Part shown: piece after piece, positions 30,476 through 40,117 of the stretch
Position numbering within the stretch: position 1 is the first letter of the stretch
Layout: each line of letters opens with the position of its first letter
Origin: Chaetoderma sp. LZ-2023a
Lineage: Eukaryota > Mollusca > Caudofoveata > Chaetodermatida > Chaetodermatidae
Assembly (NCBI GenBank): GCA_034401795.1
Contig: CM067374.1
Location: 92,503,222 to 92,567,221, forward strand
Length of the DNA: 64,000 nt
Direction of reading: 5' to 3'
The notes under the pieces: generated by a model
What the model saw: only the letters and a program-made list of their open reading frames with translations
What the model was told of the DNA's origin: nothing
Databases searched by the model: none
Translations under genes and position numbers: made by a program

Positions 30476-32361
30476 GGCTGCTTGCTCAGAAAAGCCCTCC
30501 TTAATTCTAGATTCCTTGACAACATCCACGCAGTCAATCTGAACATTGACGGATTGTTGTGAAGGGCCTTGCCCTGGAAGATAATATCGTCCATCAGAGG
30601 CAGAGGAACCGGATTGCAGACCAGAAGGTCCAGCAGATCCGTATACCATGATCGGCTTGGCCAATCCGGGGCGATCAGAAGCACTTGGCATTCCTCTTGT
30701 CTGATTTTCTGAAGAATTTTTGGAATCAGGATTGCTGGAGGGAATGCGTATGCATACATTCTCCCCCAGCTGATAGCTAACGCATCTGTTGCGAAAGCGC
30801 TTGGATCCGGAATCGGAGAGACGTACGTCGTCATCTTCGCATTCTTCTTCGTTGCGAACAAATCGATGTTGGGTTTCCCCCAATGGTCGAACAGACGATC
30901 CGCCACACATTGATTTAGTTGCCATTCCGTGGGTAAAACACTCATCCTTCGGCTCAATGAGTCTGCTAGCAGGTTTAACCTTCCCGGAATATGAACTGCT
31001 TTCAAGGTAATCTGGTGATCCAGACACCAACAAAGCAGTTTCCATGTCATCATACAGAGACTGGGCGACTTCGTTCCGCCCTGGCGGTTTATGTAAGTCA
31101 CAACTGTTGAGTTGTCTGAACGAATAAGAACAATCTTGCCCTGAACTTTCTGTAAGAAATGTTCCAGGCCCAGGACTACTGCTCTTAGCTCCAGTAGATT
31201 TATATGTTCCTTTGACTGTTCCAGATTCCAAAGCCCTGATATCGTGGATTCTTCCAGGCAAGCTCCCCAGCCCTCCATCGATGCATCTGTATACACAGTC
31301 ACCTGAGGGTGGGGAGGGGTTAGCAAAACCCCCGGCAAGAGATTCTCTGTATTCAACCACCATTGCAGGTGGTGAATCAGAGGCGCCAACACTGACACAT
31401 TCGAGTCCAGCGAACCCGTACTCTGGGTCCATTGTGTCATGAGAAACAACTGGATCGGCCGCCTGCGTAAGGCGGCCTGAGGAATGACTGGTTCCAACGA
31501 AACCATCAACCCCAGCATTCTCAAGTAAACCCGTGCCAGGACATGACGACTGTCGCACACTGACTGAATCAACGAGATGAGTTTTTGAACTCTCTCCTGA
31601 GTAGGATAAACATATCCTGTCTCTAGATCGAAGAACATCCCCAGGTAAACAAACTTCTGGGATGGAGTCAGCTCTGATTTTGGGAAATTGATCATCCAGC
31701 CCAAGTCTGTGAGAATTTTCAAAACAATCTCCAGATTGGCGGACAAACTTTCCCGGGTGTGCGCTTTCAACAGCCAGTCGTCTATGTACGTGTGGACTGC
31801 TATGCTTCTCCTGCGGAGGTATGCTGTGATCGCAAGAACCACACGGGTGAAAACCCGAGGAGCCGTGGAAATTCCGAAGGGCAACACCCTGAATTCCCAC
31901 TGTCTGCCCTGGAATGCAAATCTCAGGAAGCGACAGAAACTCCCGTGGATGGGGATGTGGAAATAAGCGTCCTTCAAATCTATCGACGCCGTCCACATCC
32001 CCCTCTCCAACCCCGCCAACACCGAGCGCACCGTTTCCATCTTGAAACTGGGCGTCTCGATGAACTTGTTCAATGGCTTGAGGTTGAGAATCGGTCTCCA
32101 CCCTCCGGTGCGTTTTGTTACTAAGAACAGGGTTGAATAGAAGCCCGGACAGCTTTGTGCCGGCTGAATAGCTCCCTTTTGTATGAGGGAATTTATCTCC
32201 TCCTCGATACACAACCTTTGCTCTGGATCTCTCGGAATGGGAGTCCAGACTGGCACCAGAGACAGTCGCGACGGCGGGCCTGTCACCCACTCTGGATGAT
32301 ACCCGACGGAAAGCCATCGCAAGACTAAACGGTCCTGAGTTAACCGTTCCCACTCTTGCAT
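30355..32361 (-). CDS. DIRS reverse transcriptase/RNase H, copy B
   Basis: The 668-residue protein shown starts at MQEWERLTQD, the first ATG well matched in copy A; the frame is open upstream to 32736, overlapping gag. The RT domain occupies about 40-260, with fingers GWRPILNLKPLN (about 87-98), SIDLKDAYFHIP (126-137) and the catalytic YIDD at 192-195. The RNase H domain occupies about 353-470: YTDAS (Asp358), LLELR (Glu392), SDNS (Asp416) and ADSLSR (Asp467). The C-terminal 170 residues (NIDLFAT, SPIPDPSAFATDALA, AYAFPP) form a region common after RNase H in DIRS proteins, sometimes described as methyltransferase-related; I see no clear methyltransferase motif. The end overlaps the recombinase frame. 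Confidence 0.9.
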   Translation of the reverse strand: MQEWERLTQDRLVLRWLSVGYHPEWVTGPPSRLSLVPVWTPIPRDPEQRLCIEEEINSLIQKGAIQPAQSCPGFYSTLFLVTKRTGGWRPILNLKPLNKFIETPSFKMETVRSVLAGLERGMWTASIDLKDAYFHIPIHGSFCRFLRFAFQGRQWEFRVLPFGISTAPRVFTRVVLAITAYLRRRSIAVHTYIDDWLLKAHTRESLSANLEIVLKILTDLGWMINFPKSELTPSQKFVYLGMFFDLETGYVYPTQERVQKLISLIQSVCDSRHVLARVYLRMLGLMVSLEPVIPQAALRRRPIQLFLMTQWTQSTGSLDSNVSVLAPLIHHLQWWLNTENLLPGVLLTPPHPQVTVYTDASMEGWGACLEESTISGLWNLEQSKEHINLLELRAVVLGLEHFLQKVQGKIVLIRSDNSTVVTYINRQGGTKSPSLCMMTWKLLCWCLDHQITLKAVHIPGRLNLLADSLSRRMSVLPTEWQLNQCVADRLFDHWGKPNIDLFATKKNAKMTTYVSPIPDPSAFATDALAISWGRMYAYAFPPAILIPKILQKIRQEECQVLLIAPDWPSRSWYTDLLDLLVCNPVPLPLMDDIIFQGKALHNNPSMFRLTAWMLSRNLELRRAFLSKQPCLWPKPGGGQPPEHIIIKSTDLQNGAQKDVLIQWIHLFK

Positions 32362-32485
32362 GTGGCCGGCTAGCCGGCCTCCCACCGGCCCACCTAGGGA
32401 CCGCGGTGGACACGAGGCATGCAAGAGCGGCACTGTCTCCGTCGCCATACACACCGGAGTGGTTCTTACCGCGGTAAGCGTCCTG

Positions 32486-34498
32486 TCAGGACCGATAACC
32501 ACGCCCAGATCCTCGCGCGCCCCGTCCCGCCCCGCGCGCACCTCGGTGCGCGGGCGGCTGCCTGGCTGACGGCGCCTGAGGAACCTGCGCCCCCCTCGCT
32601 GCTGGCCGAATCGCACGCGGCCGAGGCCGACGCTGCGACGGTGGCTGGCCACTGACCTGGCCAGCACCACCTCGAGCCTGCAGGGGACGATACGCCGGGG
32701 CCGCGGCGCGAGCGTTAGCACGACGCAGCACATCAAACTGCTCGCGCAGCGCCCTCTGGTTATTCACCAGGGTGACCGTCTCTTGGAGGTGGCGACATCC
32801 CTCACCTCCAAAAAGACCAGGGCCCGTCATAGGCGTACGCAGTAGCCTATTGTACAGGTCCTGAGACGGGCACAGATTGTCCAGGGCAAACGTGCGTCTT
32901 GCCCTGACACTCCTGGTCACCGCCCGAGTCATACAGTCCAGCGCCAGGTTAATACCATCCTGGATGGTTCGCTGGACAGTGACCGGACTTGGCTGGCGCG
33001 ATGCGGATGCCGTTACTACCCCCTGTAACAGCTGGGAGACGTGGGACAGAGCGGCAATCGAAGCCCTCCCACTCTCCTCCGCATCACGCAACGCGGTATT
33101 CGCCGAACGCAACGCGTTCGCGCACAAGACACCCGTGTCAGAACGGGAGCCTGGCCGCGCATCCTCACCCAAAGCCGCGCGGTCATCCACGCTGGGCTTG
33201 GGTACCACACCGTACCGCTGGTAATCCAGGGGCACGATGCGACAACGCCTGGCCACCTCGCGAGGGGCCTTCGCGAGACGTCCACTCGACTTAATGGACG
33301 ACTCCGCCGCCTTGAACATGTCAACGACATGCTCCGCCAGCGGCAGAGAAGGCATAGCGTTAGCAGTCGGTTTCCCAGCTAACCACGGCGTGTGAACACG
33401 CTGGCTAGCCGACTGCTCCACGGGCAGATCAGGCCTAACGCTCACCAACCACTGGCAAGCGTCATACCAATCCTCCTCCGTGGCTAACTGCGAGCGCTCT
33501 ACAAGACGGGGTCCTTCGTCTTCCTCCTGAGCGCAAGCAGTAGAGCTTGACGGCGGGTATGCTGATACACCTGGCAAGCCAGGGAAAACACGCGGGCCTG
33601 ACAGCACCGGCATGAGAATATCACTGGTTTGACCAGGAGCAGGCACCGTGGCAGAGCGCGGGGTATATATAGTCTCACCACGGGCCCGGCCAGCACCAGC
33701 AACACCCTCGGCAAGCCGAGGTATGCGGTACCGCTGGCCATCAGCAGCGCCCTGGGCCACCACCTGAGCCGCGGACTTTACTCCAGGGTGAGTAAAACCA
33801 TGGAATAAGGCGCCTGTATTCCCCGCGAGGGGTGCACAAACGTCTTCATCCATGTCCACGTCGTCAGACGGCGACCCTAGCAGGTAATCCTCATTACCAT
33901 GGTCAGAAAGATTAGACCCCGGGTCAGCAAAGAGAGCTAACCCGGGCTGACCAGGAACGGTGCCATAGGAGGTACTGGCCACCGCGGCGTGCGGATACCC
34001 CTGGACTGATAAGCAGCCCGCGGGTTCCAGCGACAACCGTCCACGGTCCCCTATCGGCGCGGCAATAAGCCTGCTGCCAGGGCCGTGGAACGCCCCCTCT
34101 AATGGGGCCACCTCTGAATCGTCGAACAACGGAAGCGGACTAAGGAAAATTGATCCAGAGGCGGGGATTACCTGCTCCGAAGCCGATGATGAGGACAGTA
34201 AAGGATTTGGTCCAGGAAGCATGCCACGAAGCAACCCTGGAACCAAATCCTTTATTGTCCTCTTCATCTCTCCCAACATCTCGGTCCGGAAGGCCTCCAT
34301 ATCCACCGCGGACGAGACCTTCCCCTTACCCTTCCTACTTACAACCTCTCGTTTCCGCTTCTTCTTCTTCTTCTCCTCCTCTACCACCTTGTCCGTCGCC
34401 TGTAAGCAGCACAAGAATTCGGACATTAACTCGCCCCCCCAGTGCTTACATATGTCACAATTAACCAATGGACCACAAGGGCTACATTGATAGCACAT
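32486..34498 (-). CDS. DIRS Gag-like protein, copy B
   Basis: This is the presumed structural protein. The boundary is the first ATG in the open frame, within a cysteine cluster. The frame is open to 34618 and the cluster begins before that ATG (CASC at about 34530), so the real N-terminus probably lies upstream. Order of parts: a CxxC, CxxCxxC, CxxC zinc-binding-like cluster; a lysine-rich stretch; a long Pro/Ser/Gly/acidic linker; a conserved block (AEHVVDMFKAAESS, CRIVPLDYQRYG, LDNLCPSQDLYNRLL); and an Arg/Gly/Pro/Gln-rich tail for RNA binding. It overlaps the open part of the RT frame. It is in the same frame as the recombinase, separated from the latter's long open frame by a single stop. 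Confidence 0.8.
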   Translation of the reverse strand: MCYQCSPCGPLVNCDICKHWGGELMSEFLCCLQATDKVVEEEKKKKKRKREVVSRKGKGKVSSAVDMEAFRTEMLGEMKRTIKDLVPGLLRGMLPGPNPLLSSSSASEQVIPASGSIFLSPLPLFDDSEVAPLEGAFHGPGSRLIAAPIGDRGRLSLEPAGCLSVQGYPHAAVASTSYGTVPGQPGLALFADPGSNLSDHGNEDYLLGSPSDDVDMDEDVCAPLAGNTGALFHGFTHPGVKSAAQVVAQGAADGQRYRIPRLAEGVAGAGRARGETIYTPRSATVPAPGQTSDILMPVLSGPRVFPGLPGVSAYPPSSSTACAQEEDEGPRLVERSQLATEEDWYDACQWLVSVRPDLPVEQSASQRVHTPWLAGKPTANAMPSLPLAEHVVDMFKAAESSIKSSGRLAKAPREVARRCRIVPLDYQRYGVVPKPSVDDRAALGEDARPGSRSDTGVLCANALRSANTALRDAEESGRASIAALSHVSQLLQGVVTASASRQPSPVTVQRTIQDGINLALDCMTRAVTRSVRARRTFALDNLCPSQDLYNRLLRTPMTGPGLFGGEGCRHLQETVTLVNNQRALREQFDVLRRANARAAAPAYRPLQARGGAGQVSGQPPSQRRPRPRAIRPAARGAQVPQAPSARQPPAHRGARGAGRGARGSGRGYRS

Positions 34499-35476
34499 AT
34501 GCGGCCAGAACTTTTCATTAAGAAAACGACCACAGGACGCGCAACCCGGTCCCTGAAACAGGGCAAAGGACAAGGAGTATGAGCAACTAGTTAAGCTTAG
34601 AAACTCAATCCAACTCAAAGAGAAGGAAAACGATCATAAAGATCAATATACATCAGAAACCAGCATAGCGCTTGAATTGCTGATAAACACATAGCCAGGC
34701 TGATTATGACGTCATTAATCCCGTGACAGGAAAAATTCGATCCCAACAAAACATCCAAGTGCAAGGACGAATTGTATGCTGAATGGATAAGTCGACTACA
34801 CAACCATCAGATACATATAGATAACTCTTTTCTGGCAAAAATGTTAATTATCTCCCTTTGTTTGTTTACAATAATTAACATCACCACATTATCAATAACT
34901 AGATACCTGACACTTTGTATAGACAAACCATCCAACGTGACGAACCGGAGAACTCCACCATCTGCACGCCTCTTAACTCTCTCCACCTCATGGGGAAGGA
35001 ATTGGATCAAGAGGGCAAAGTGAGAAGACCTTTATACTAGGCCTCCAACTCACTGGACATATTTTTCATTTGGTTAGATAACCTAACAGTGTTAGTAGGA
35101 AATGGAACCATGGTGGAGAGAAAACTAACTCTCTGCTACTGCGATGTCACCACCTAGCGTCATACAGACCTGTGGACATAAACAGAAAGAGAAATTAGTC
35201 CTAGGTAGCACCGAGTTGACATAAACCAACTAACTAAGGCGCTTATCACGGTAAACGCGAGTCCCGGAAACACAATACACCGGGAAGAAAACTCGCTAAT
35301 TTTACTAGAAGTCACCTGATTTAAAGGTCCTAAGTCCTCCTGTGGCGAAGTGTTCCCTCCTGCCATACAAATCAGACACTATCACTCCAAAAGATACACC
35401 AAATAACAGTTTAAGAGCAAAAAAAGCTTATGACTCAAAAAGACATGTGTGTTCTCTTTGCCAATAATCTAGCAAA
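34499..35476 (-). other. DIRS copy B 5' leader
   Basis: About 1 kb without a clear gene. It contains the likely upstream part of the cysteine cluster and, at about 34553-34578, a pyrimidine-rich tract ending in CAG (minus strand) that resembles a 3' splice site. The same arrangement exists in copy A at about 3776. Confidence 0.45.
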
Positions 35477-35653
35477 GAGGAAGTGCTAGTCTGCGCATGC
35501 GCGGTGGTGGGGCTGGCATCCGCCAGACTACGCTCTGACTCCCTGCCCAGTAGGGGCACCTAACTGTTTTAAATCTGAGTGTTTATTGAGTGAAAGCCAA
35601 TATTTAGCAATATCAAAAGTATTAGGGAGGTAAGTATACTCTTGAAGTGAAAA
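35477..35653. repeat. DIRS copy B inverted repeat, 5' end
   Basis: This is the inverse of 28638-28797 and near-identical to 4703-4866. It ends with AGGGAGGTAAGTATACTC then GAAGTGAAA. The end coordinate is set by where the ICR copy stops. Confidence 0.88.
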
Positions 35654-36265
35654 GTCAGTTTTGGCCGGCATGACCATTTGACCATTAAACAAGTTAAGGG
35701 ATTAAAATTCTACAGGATAAACATCATAAAATCAAAAGCTTATAGCCTTGCTTCAGCAATGTCCAGTGATCCAGAACTGGATTAGTATATTGCCTTAAAT
35801 GTACATGAATATGCAAATTTGTCATGAAAACACAGCTTTCTAGATTTGAAACATCCTAGAAACAAGTTCATGTATAGGAAATGCATGCTTTGATACAAGA
35901 CTATTTTTTTAACATTTACCACTGGAATGATTAGCTCGATAATCAAGATAGTCATTCCAATGCCAAATATATATATTTTTTAATTTCTCTTGTTCTGCAA
36001 ATGAACATTTCTAATTTGGAAAACTGAAATTTTCTTGAACCTATTTGAGCATGAAATGGTTAATATTGTAATAGTAAATTAGTTTTGGGTGCAGCCATAG
36101 TTTGCTATACTTTAAGTTGCAGTATACCAGGCAAGGCAGAGTAATAGTATTATTTTACATGTTACTTTGTCATTATGATTCTGCATAATAAACTATTGCC
36201 ATCCAGTCAAGCAAACCTATCTTTGTCACTTATTGCCTATGCCATACAATCATTTTCCTCGCGAG

Positions 36266-36306
36266 CGAGACAAAGAGAGAGAGAGAGAGGGAGGGAGGGA
36301 GGGAGG

Positions 36307-36352
<46 letters not shown>

Positions 36353-36354
36353 AC

Positions 36355-36434
<80 letters not shown>
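36266..36434. repeat. (GA)n microsatellite next to an exon
   Basis: About 170 bases of nearly pure GA, with a GGGA-rich patch at 36285-36309 and one CCACAT interruption near 36351. In the gene's sense it is (CT)n, starting about 15 bases into the intron after the exon at 36451-36747. Confidence 0.95.
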
Positions 36435-36440
<6 letters not shown>

Positions 36441-36450
36441 CTACATGTAC

Positions 36451-36747
36451 CTGTCGTATACTCAGGAATGATGGATCACCAATAGGTTTATGGTCAAGGC
36501 GTAGTCTCAGGCACTCATGAACATTATCCAACGGTATACGTAATAGAAATAAATAGCTCGGTCTGAAAGATGGCAAACCAATTTCCATGAACTCATCAGA
36601 CCAGTGTTTCTGTGGTTCTGGCGATGTAGAGATGGCATGACGCAATGAGGAACTGTGGAGACTGTTGAGTGGAGTGCTCACAGCAGTACTGGTAGATGAC
36701 ATTGGTGAGTTCGGTGAGACTGAGATACAGGTCTCATCCACGGGTTT
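36451..36747 (-). CDS. MAP3K4: MAP3K4 exon (GLPSFRPSYLFL ... FLSIRQ)
   Basis: This 297-base, phase-0 exon has acceptor TATACGCAG and donor CAG/GTACATG. A serine/threonine/proline-rich N-terminal half is followed by the conserved part GLPSFRPSYLFLLRIPLDNV, then HECLRLRLDHKP and DPSFLSIRQ. This equals vertebrate DLPSFEPAFLVLCRVLL, IHECLKLRLEQRP and EPSLLSIKQ. The next residues LIREC come from the exon at 23275, 13 kb downstream. The (CT)n tract starts close to the donor and could affect splicing. Confidence 0.93.
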
Positions 36748-36974
36748 CTGCGTATAGATAAGAACCAAGGGAATAATTTATCTGGTATCACATCTCAATT
36801 TGCTACATACAAAATGTATATTTAGGCATTTGCTATACATTCTGCAACATGCATAGCTATATCTGCTATGCAAAATTTGTATGGAATTGCAATTTATTAT
36901 TAATTTTCTTAAGTTTTAAATATTAACCCTTTCAACGACAAATTCCTGAAAAAGTTAATTCTTTACTATGTACA

Positions 36975-37085
36975 TGCATAGCATATTCTGTTGAATATTT
37001 TAAAATTAATATGACTGGAAGCCATTGCAGCAATGGCTTCCAGTCAGATTAATTTCAAAATTAATTTCAAAATATTCAACAGCTT
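36975..37085. repeat. Stem-loop repeat (TTGAATATTTTAAAATTAAT family)
   Basis: A well-paired palindrome of the family seen at 4932-5036, with arms around GGAAGCCATTGC/GCAATGGCTTCC. Confidence 0.7.
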
Positions 37086-37431
37086 TCCTGTTTGTTTGAG
37101 ATTGAGTTACAAGGAATTTATTGCTATACATTTTTGCCGACAACTACACAATTTATAATTTGCATAGCTACATGCTACACAAATATCAAATTCTAAATTA
37201 TGCCCTGAAACCATACATGACCATGATGGATGTACGGGTAACGAGACAAAATAGTACATGTAATACTCAGTGGTGAGCACTGGTTAACTGTTTGCCTGCT
37301 GAATTTCTGCAGACTACATTTTCCATGGCCTTCAGTCAAATTGTTTTCAAAATATTCAGCATGTCCAGAGTTAATGCCCATCGAAATTATTATCTGGTGG
37401 CTTGCAGCAGTCAGACAGTTAACCCTTTATA

Positions 37432-37640
37432 ACCCTCGAATTTGTTCAAGAAAATTTTAATTTTCTCATAGAAAATTTCCATTTGCAGACCAAGCTTGAG
37501 AAGACAACTTTTGAAAATTTACGACTGGAATGACTGGCTCGGTTATCAAGCCAGTCATTCTAGTTGTAAATTTTCAAAAATAGTCTTCACTTGGTATGCA
37601 AATAGACATTTCTCAAACCCCCTGCAGCAGCTCTTTTTTA
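37432..37640. mobile_element. Palindromic MITE, ACTGGAATGACTGGCT family
   Basis: The left flank is TTAA followed by CCCTTTATAACCCTCGAATT. A full stem-loop lies at about 37515-37582, and the right end is degraded. It is the same family as 18398-18581. Confidence 0.6.
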
Positions 37641-38164
37641 GTTAACCCTTTTAAACCTGAAACACCGAAACTTCAGCTAACCCTGAATGGTCAGATTTTG
37701 TCAGAAAAAATATTTATTATGTCCATTTGCAGACCAGGAAGACTATTTTTTTAATGTACCATACATGTATGACTGGTTAATAATAGCTTAGTTATCGATC
37801 CTCGCATTTCAGTGGTCAATTTTCTAAAATAGCCATTTCAGTGATCAATTTTCAAAAATAGCCATTCTAGTGGTAAATTCTCTTCTCTGGGCATGCAAAT
37901 GGACAGTGACTAAGCAAAAATGTGTTATTTTCTTGACAAATCTTGATTATTTCGCAAAGTAGAAATGTTTTAAGACAAATGTAAGAGACTCATGGATTAA
38001 TCTAAAACAGTAATAATCACAATTAATTTATTGTTTATATGAATTTACTAATTTTAGGAATTTTGAAATGAGATTTTGGTTTAAAATTGAAAACCAAATA
38101 ACGAATAAAACTCATGCACGTCTACAATACATGTATTAGTCACGGTATAACACATACATGTATT

Positions 38165-39637
38165 AACCGCTTAAAGCTCTCGTGTTTCCCTTAAATATAG
38201 ACACTTTTGCGTGAGATATGAGATGCCTGTTCAATTTACCCAGCATGCAATGCTACCAAGCATGAAATGCCCTGACTCCATAATCGTTGTAACTATTGGA
38301 TGGCATATTCGTTTAGTCTATTGTCTGCACAAGCCAGGATTTCTCAAACAAAACCAACCTGCTTGCACATGCAAATAGTCATTTGTCTTCCAGCTCTGGA
38401 AGCGTAAACATGCACGTAGGTCGTATTCACGACAGTACATTCGACAGTCTGTATTTCAATACTGTACAGAGAAAGTGTGTCAATGTCCAGAAAATAGGAG
38501 AAAGCTTTTATATACATTGACAGTAATTTGTGTGAAAATCAATGACAGCACCAACATTCAGTCAAATTGTTGTCAAAATAATTACTATGTAATGAAATTA
38601 CTACCTGCTATATAGGTGACACAAAAAAATAATCATCATAAATTTCAGTCAACACTTTCTAAGGATTTGCAGAGCAATTTGATTATGTTGTTGCTGACTA
38701 AGGCACCAACACCGTTATCAAATTGTTGTTCATAGAATCACATGGTGCTCAGTATTATTATCTAAGTAAAGTGAGCATATGGCCAAAATACGCTTTGCCT
38801 GCATGAAGGAAATATTTCGCCTAGCTACCGCATGTACGTTTCTGTTCGACCAATGCATTTCAAACAAATGCACAAATCTGTCAACGAAACATTCACGCCG
38901 TTTGCTAAGCATTCATTCTTGGTGAGCATGCGTATATCGGCCTACGCTAACTTTACCTAAATACTAATATTGTGATTGCACGTGTGTGGCTAATAATTCG
39001 ACAATGTTGTTGGTGCCTTAAACATCAACAACTTAGTGTCAAATTGCTATTCAAATACGTAGCGAGAGTCGACTAAAATTATGATTATTTTAGAATATAG
39101 CGACTGAAAGCTGTTGTAGCAACAATTTTCATTCAAATTAGTGTCAGATCTCTACCACGTAGTAATCGCATTACCTAATAATTATTTTGACAATAATTTT
39201 ACTGAATGTTGTTGCTGTCATTGATAGCAATAACTTTCATGCAAATTATTGTCAAAATATATATAAAAGCTTTCTCTAATTTTCTTCTGAAAATTGACAG
39301 TTTCGCTGAACAGTATTGTAATGCAGGCCGTCGGATGTACTGCCATGAATAATACGCCCTACGTGCATGCTTACGCTTCCAGAGCTGGAGGACAAATGAC
39401 TATTTGCACGTGCAGGCAGGTTGGTTTTGTTTGAGAAATCCTGGCCTGTACAGACAATAGACTAAACAAATATGGCGTCCAATAGTTACAACGATTATGG
39501 AGTCAGGAAATTGCATGCTGGGTAGTGTTGCATGCTGGGTAGTATAGCATGCTGGGTAAATTCAACAGAAATCAGCAGGCATCTCATATCTCGTGCAAAA
39601 TGTTCTATATTTAATGGAACACACGAGCTTTAATGGT
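38165..39637. mobile_element. Giant foldback element, long inverted repeats
   Basis: The left arm (about 38165-38480) is inverted at about 39300-39637. Paired blocks include TTACGCTTCCAGAGCTGGAG and CTCTGGAAGCGTAA, and ATAATCGTTGTAACTATTGG and its inverse. Inner pairs continue (CACCAACATTCAGTCAAATT near 38550 against the 39190 region; GGCACCAACA near 38700 against GTTGGTGCC near 39010). Almost the whole 1.47 kb can fold back. TGCATGCTGGGTAGT is repeated three times in the right arm. No transposase. Confidence 0.72.
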
Positions 39638-40117
39638 CAAGCTGACCAAAACTGGCCTCTGCACTGGTTTTCTGGAATGTTCATTTGCTGGACAAGATAA
39701 GAATATTTTTGAAATTTCACCACTGAAAATTCCAGCAGTCAATTTTCAAAAATATCCTCTCTTGGGGGTGTAGGGGCAGGATGAAGGTGGGGAAGAATGT
39801 CAAATTTGGTAGAATTCAACCAAATTCGGTATGTTAGTTACCCATATGATTGCGGATTGGGCAAGGTCCATTCACAATACAAATGGTTAAGTCTTTCAAT
39901 AATATAAATGAAACATGACAAAATGTCTCTTGCAGCAAAAAAATATTCTATTGAATAGCTTGAACGTAATTTGACTCGAAATGCTCATGCATAAGGCAAC
40001 AGCAGCTTCCATTCAAATTAGTTTCAAAATATTTATCAGCTTACGTGGGTGGCGAGTTTCAAATAGATATACATGTACACAGGGTACTTCGGACAAACAC
40101 ATCTGAAGCACTCTTAC

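Larger units (their letters stand above)
28598..35653 (-). mobile_element. DIRS-type retrotransposon, copy B (apparently full length)
   Basis: This is a complete tyrosine-recombinase retrotransposon of about 7.06 kb, lying in the 13-kb MAP3K4 intron in the gene's orientation. In element order it has a 5' inverted repeat (35653-35477), a leader of about 1 kb, gag (34498-32486), RT/RNase H (32361-30355), a tyrosine recombinase (30475-29516), an internal complementary region (28990-28885) and a 3' inverted repeat (28798-28598). There are no LTRs and no clear target duplication. This layout is specific to the DIRS group, where the internal region templates joining of the ends into a circle. The long frames are uninterrupted. 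Confidence 0.93.

Noticed and set aside
30355..30954. Methyltransferase domain after RNase H in DIRS copy B
   Set aside because: The region is typical of DIRS proteins, but I could not see a convincing catalytic methyltransferase motif, so no MT function is claimed.
36175..36471. Plus-strand frame rich in RE repeats over the GA tract, and its LS-repeat mirror
   Set aside because: Produced by the (GA)n microsatellite. The real coding part on the minus strand stops at the splice donor at 36451.
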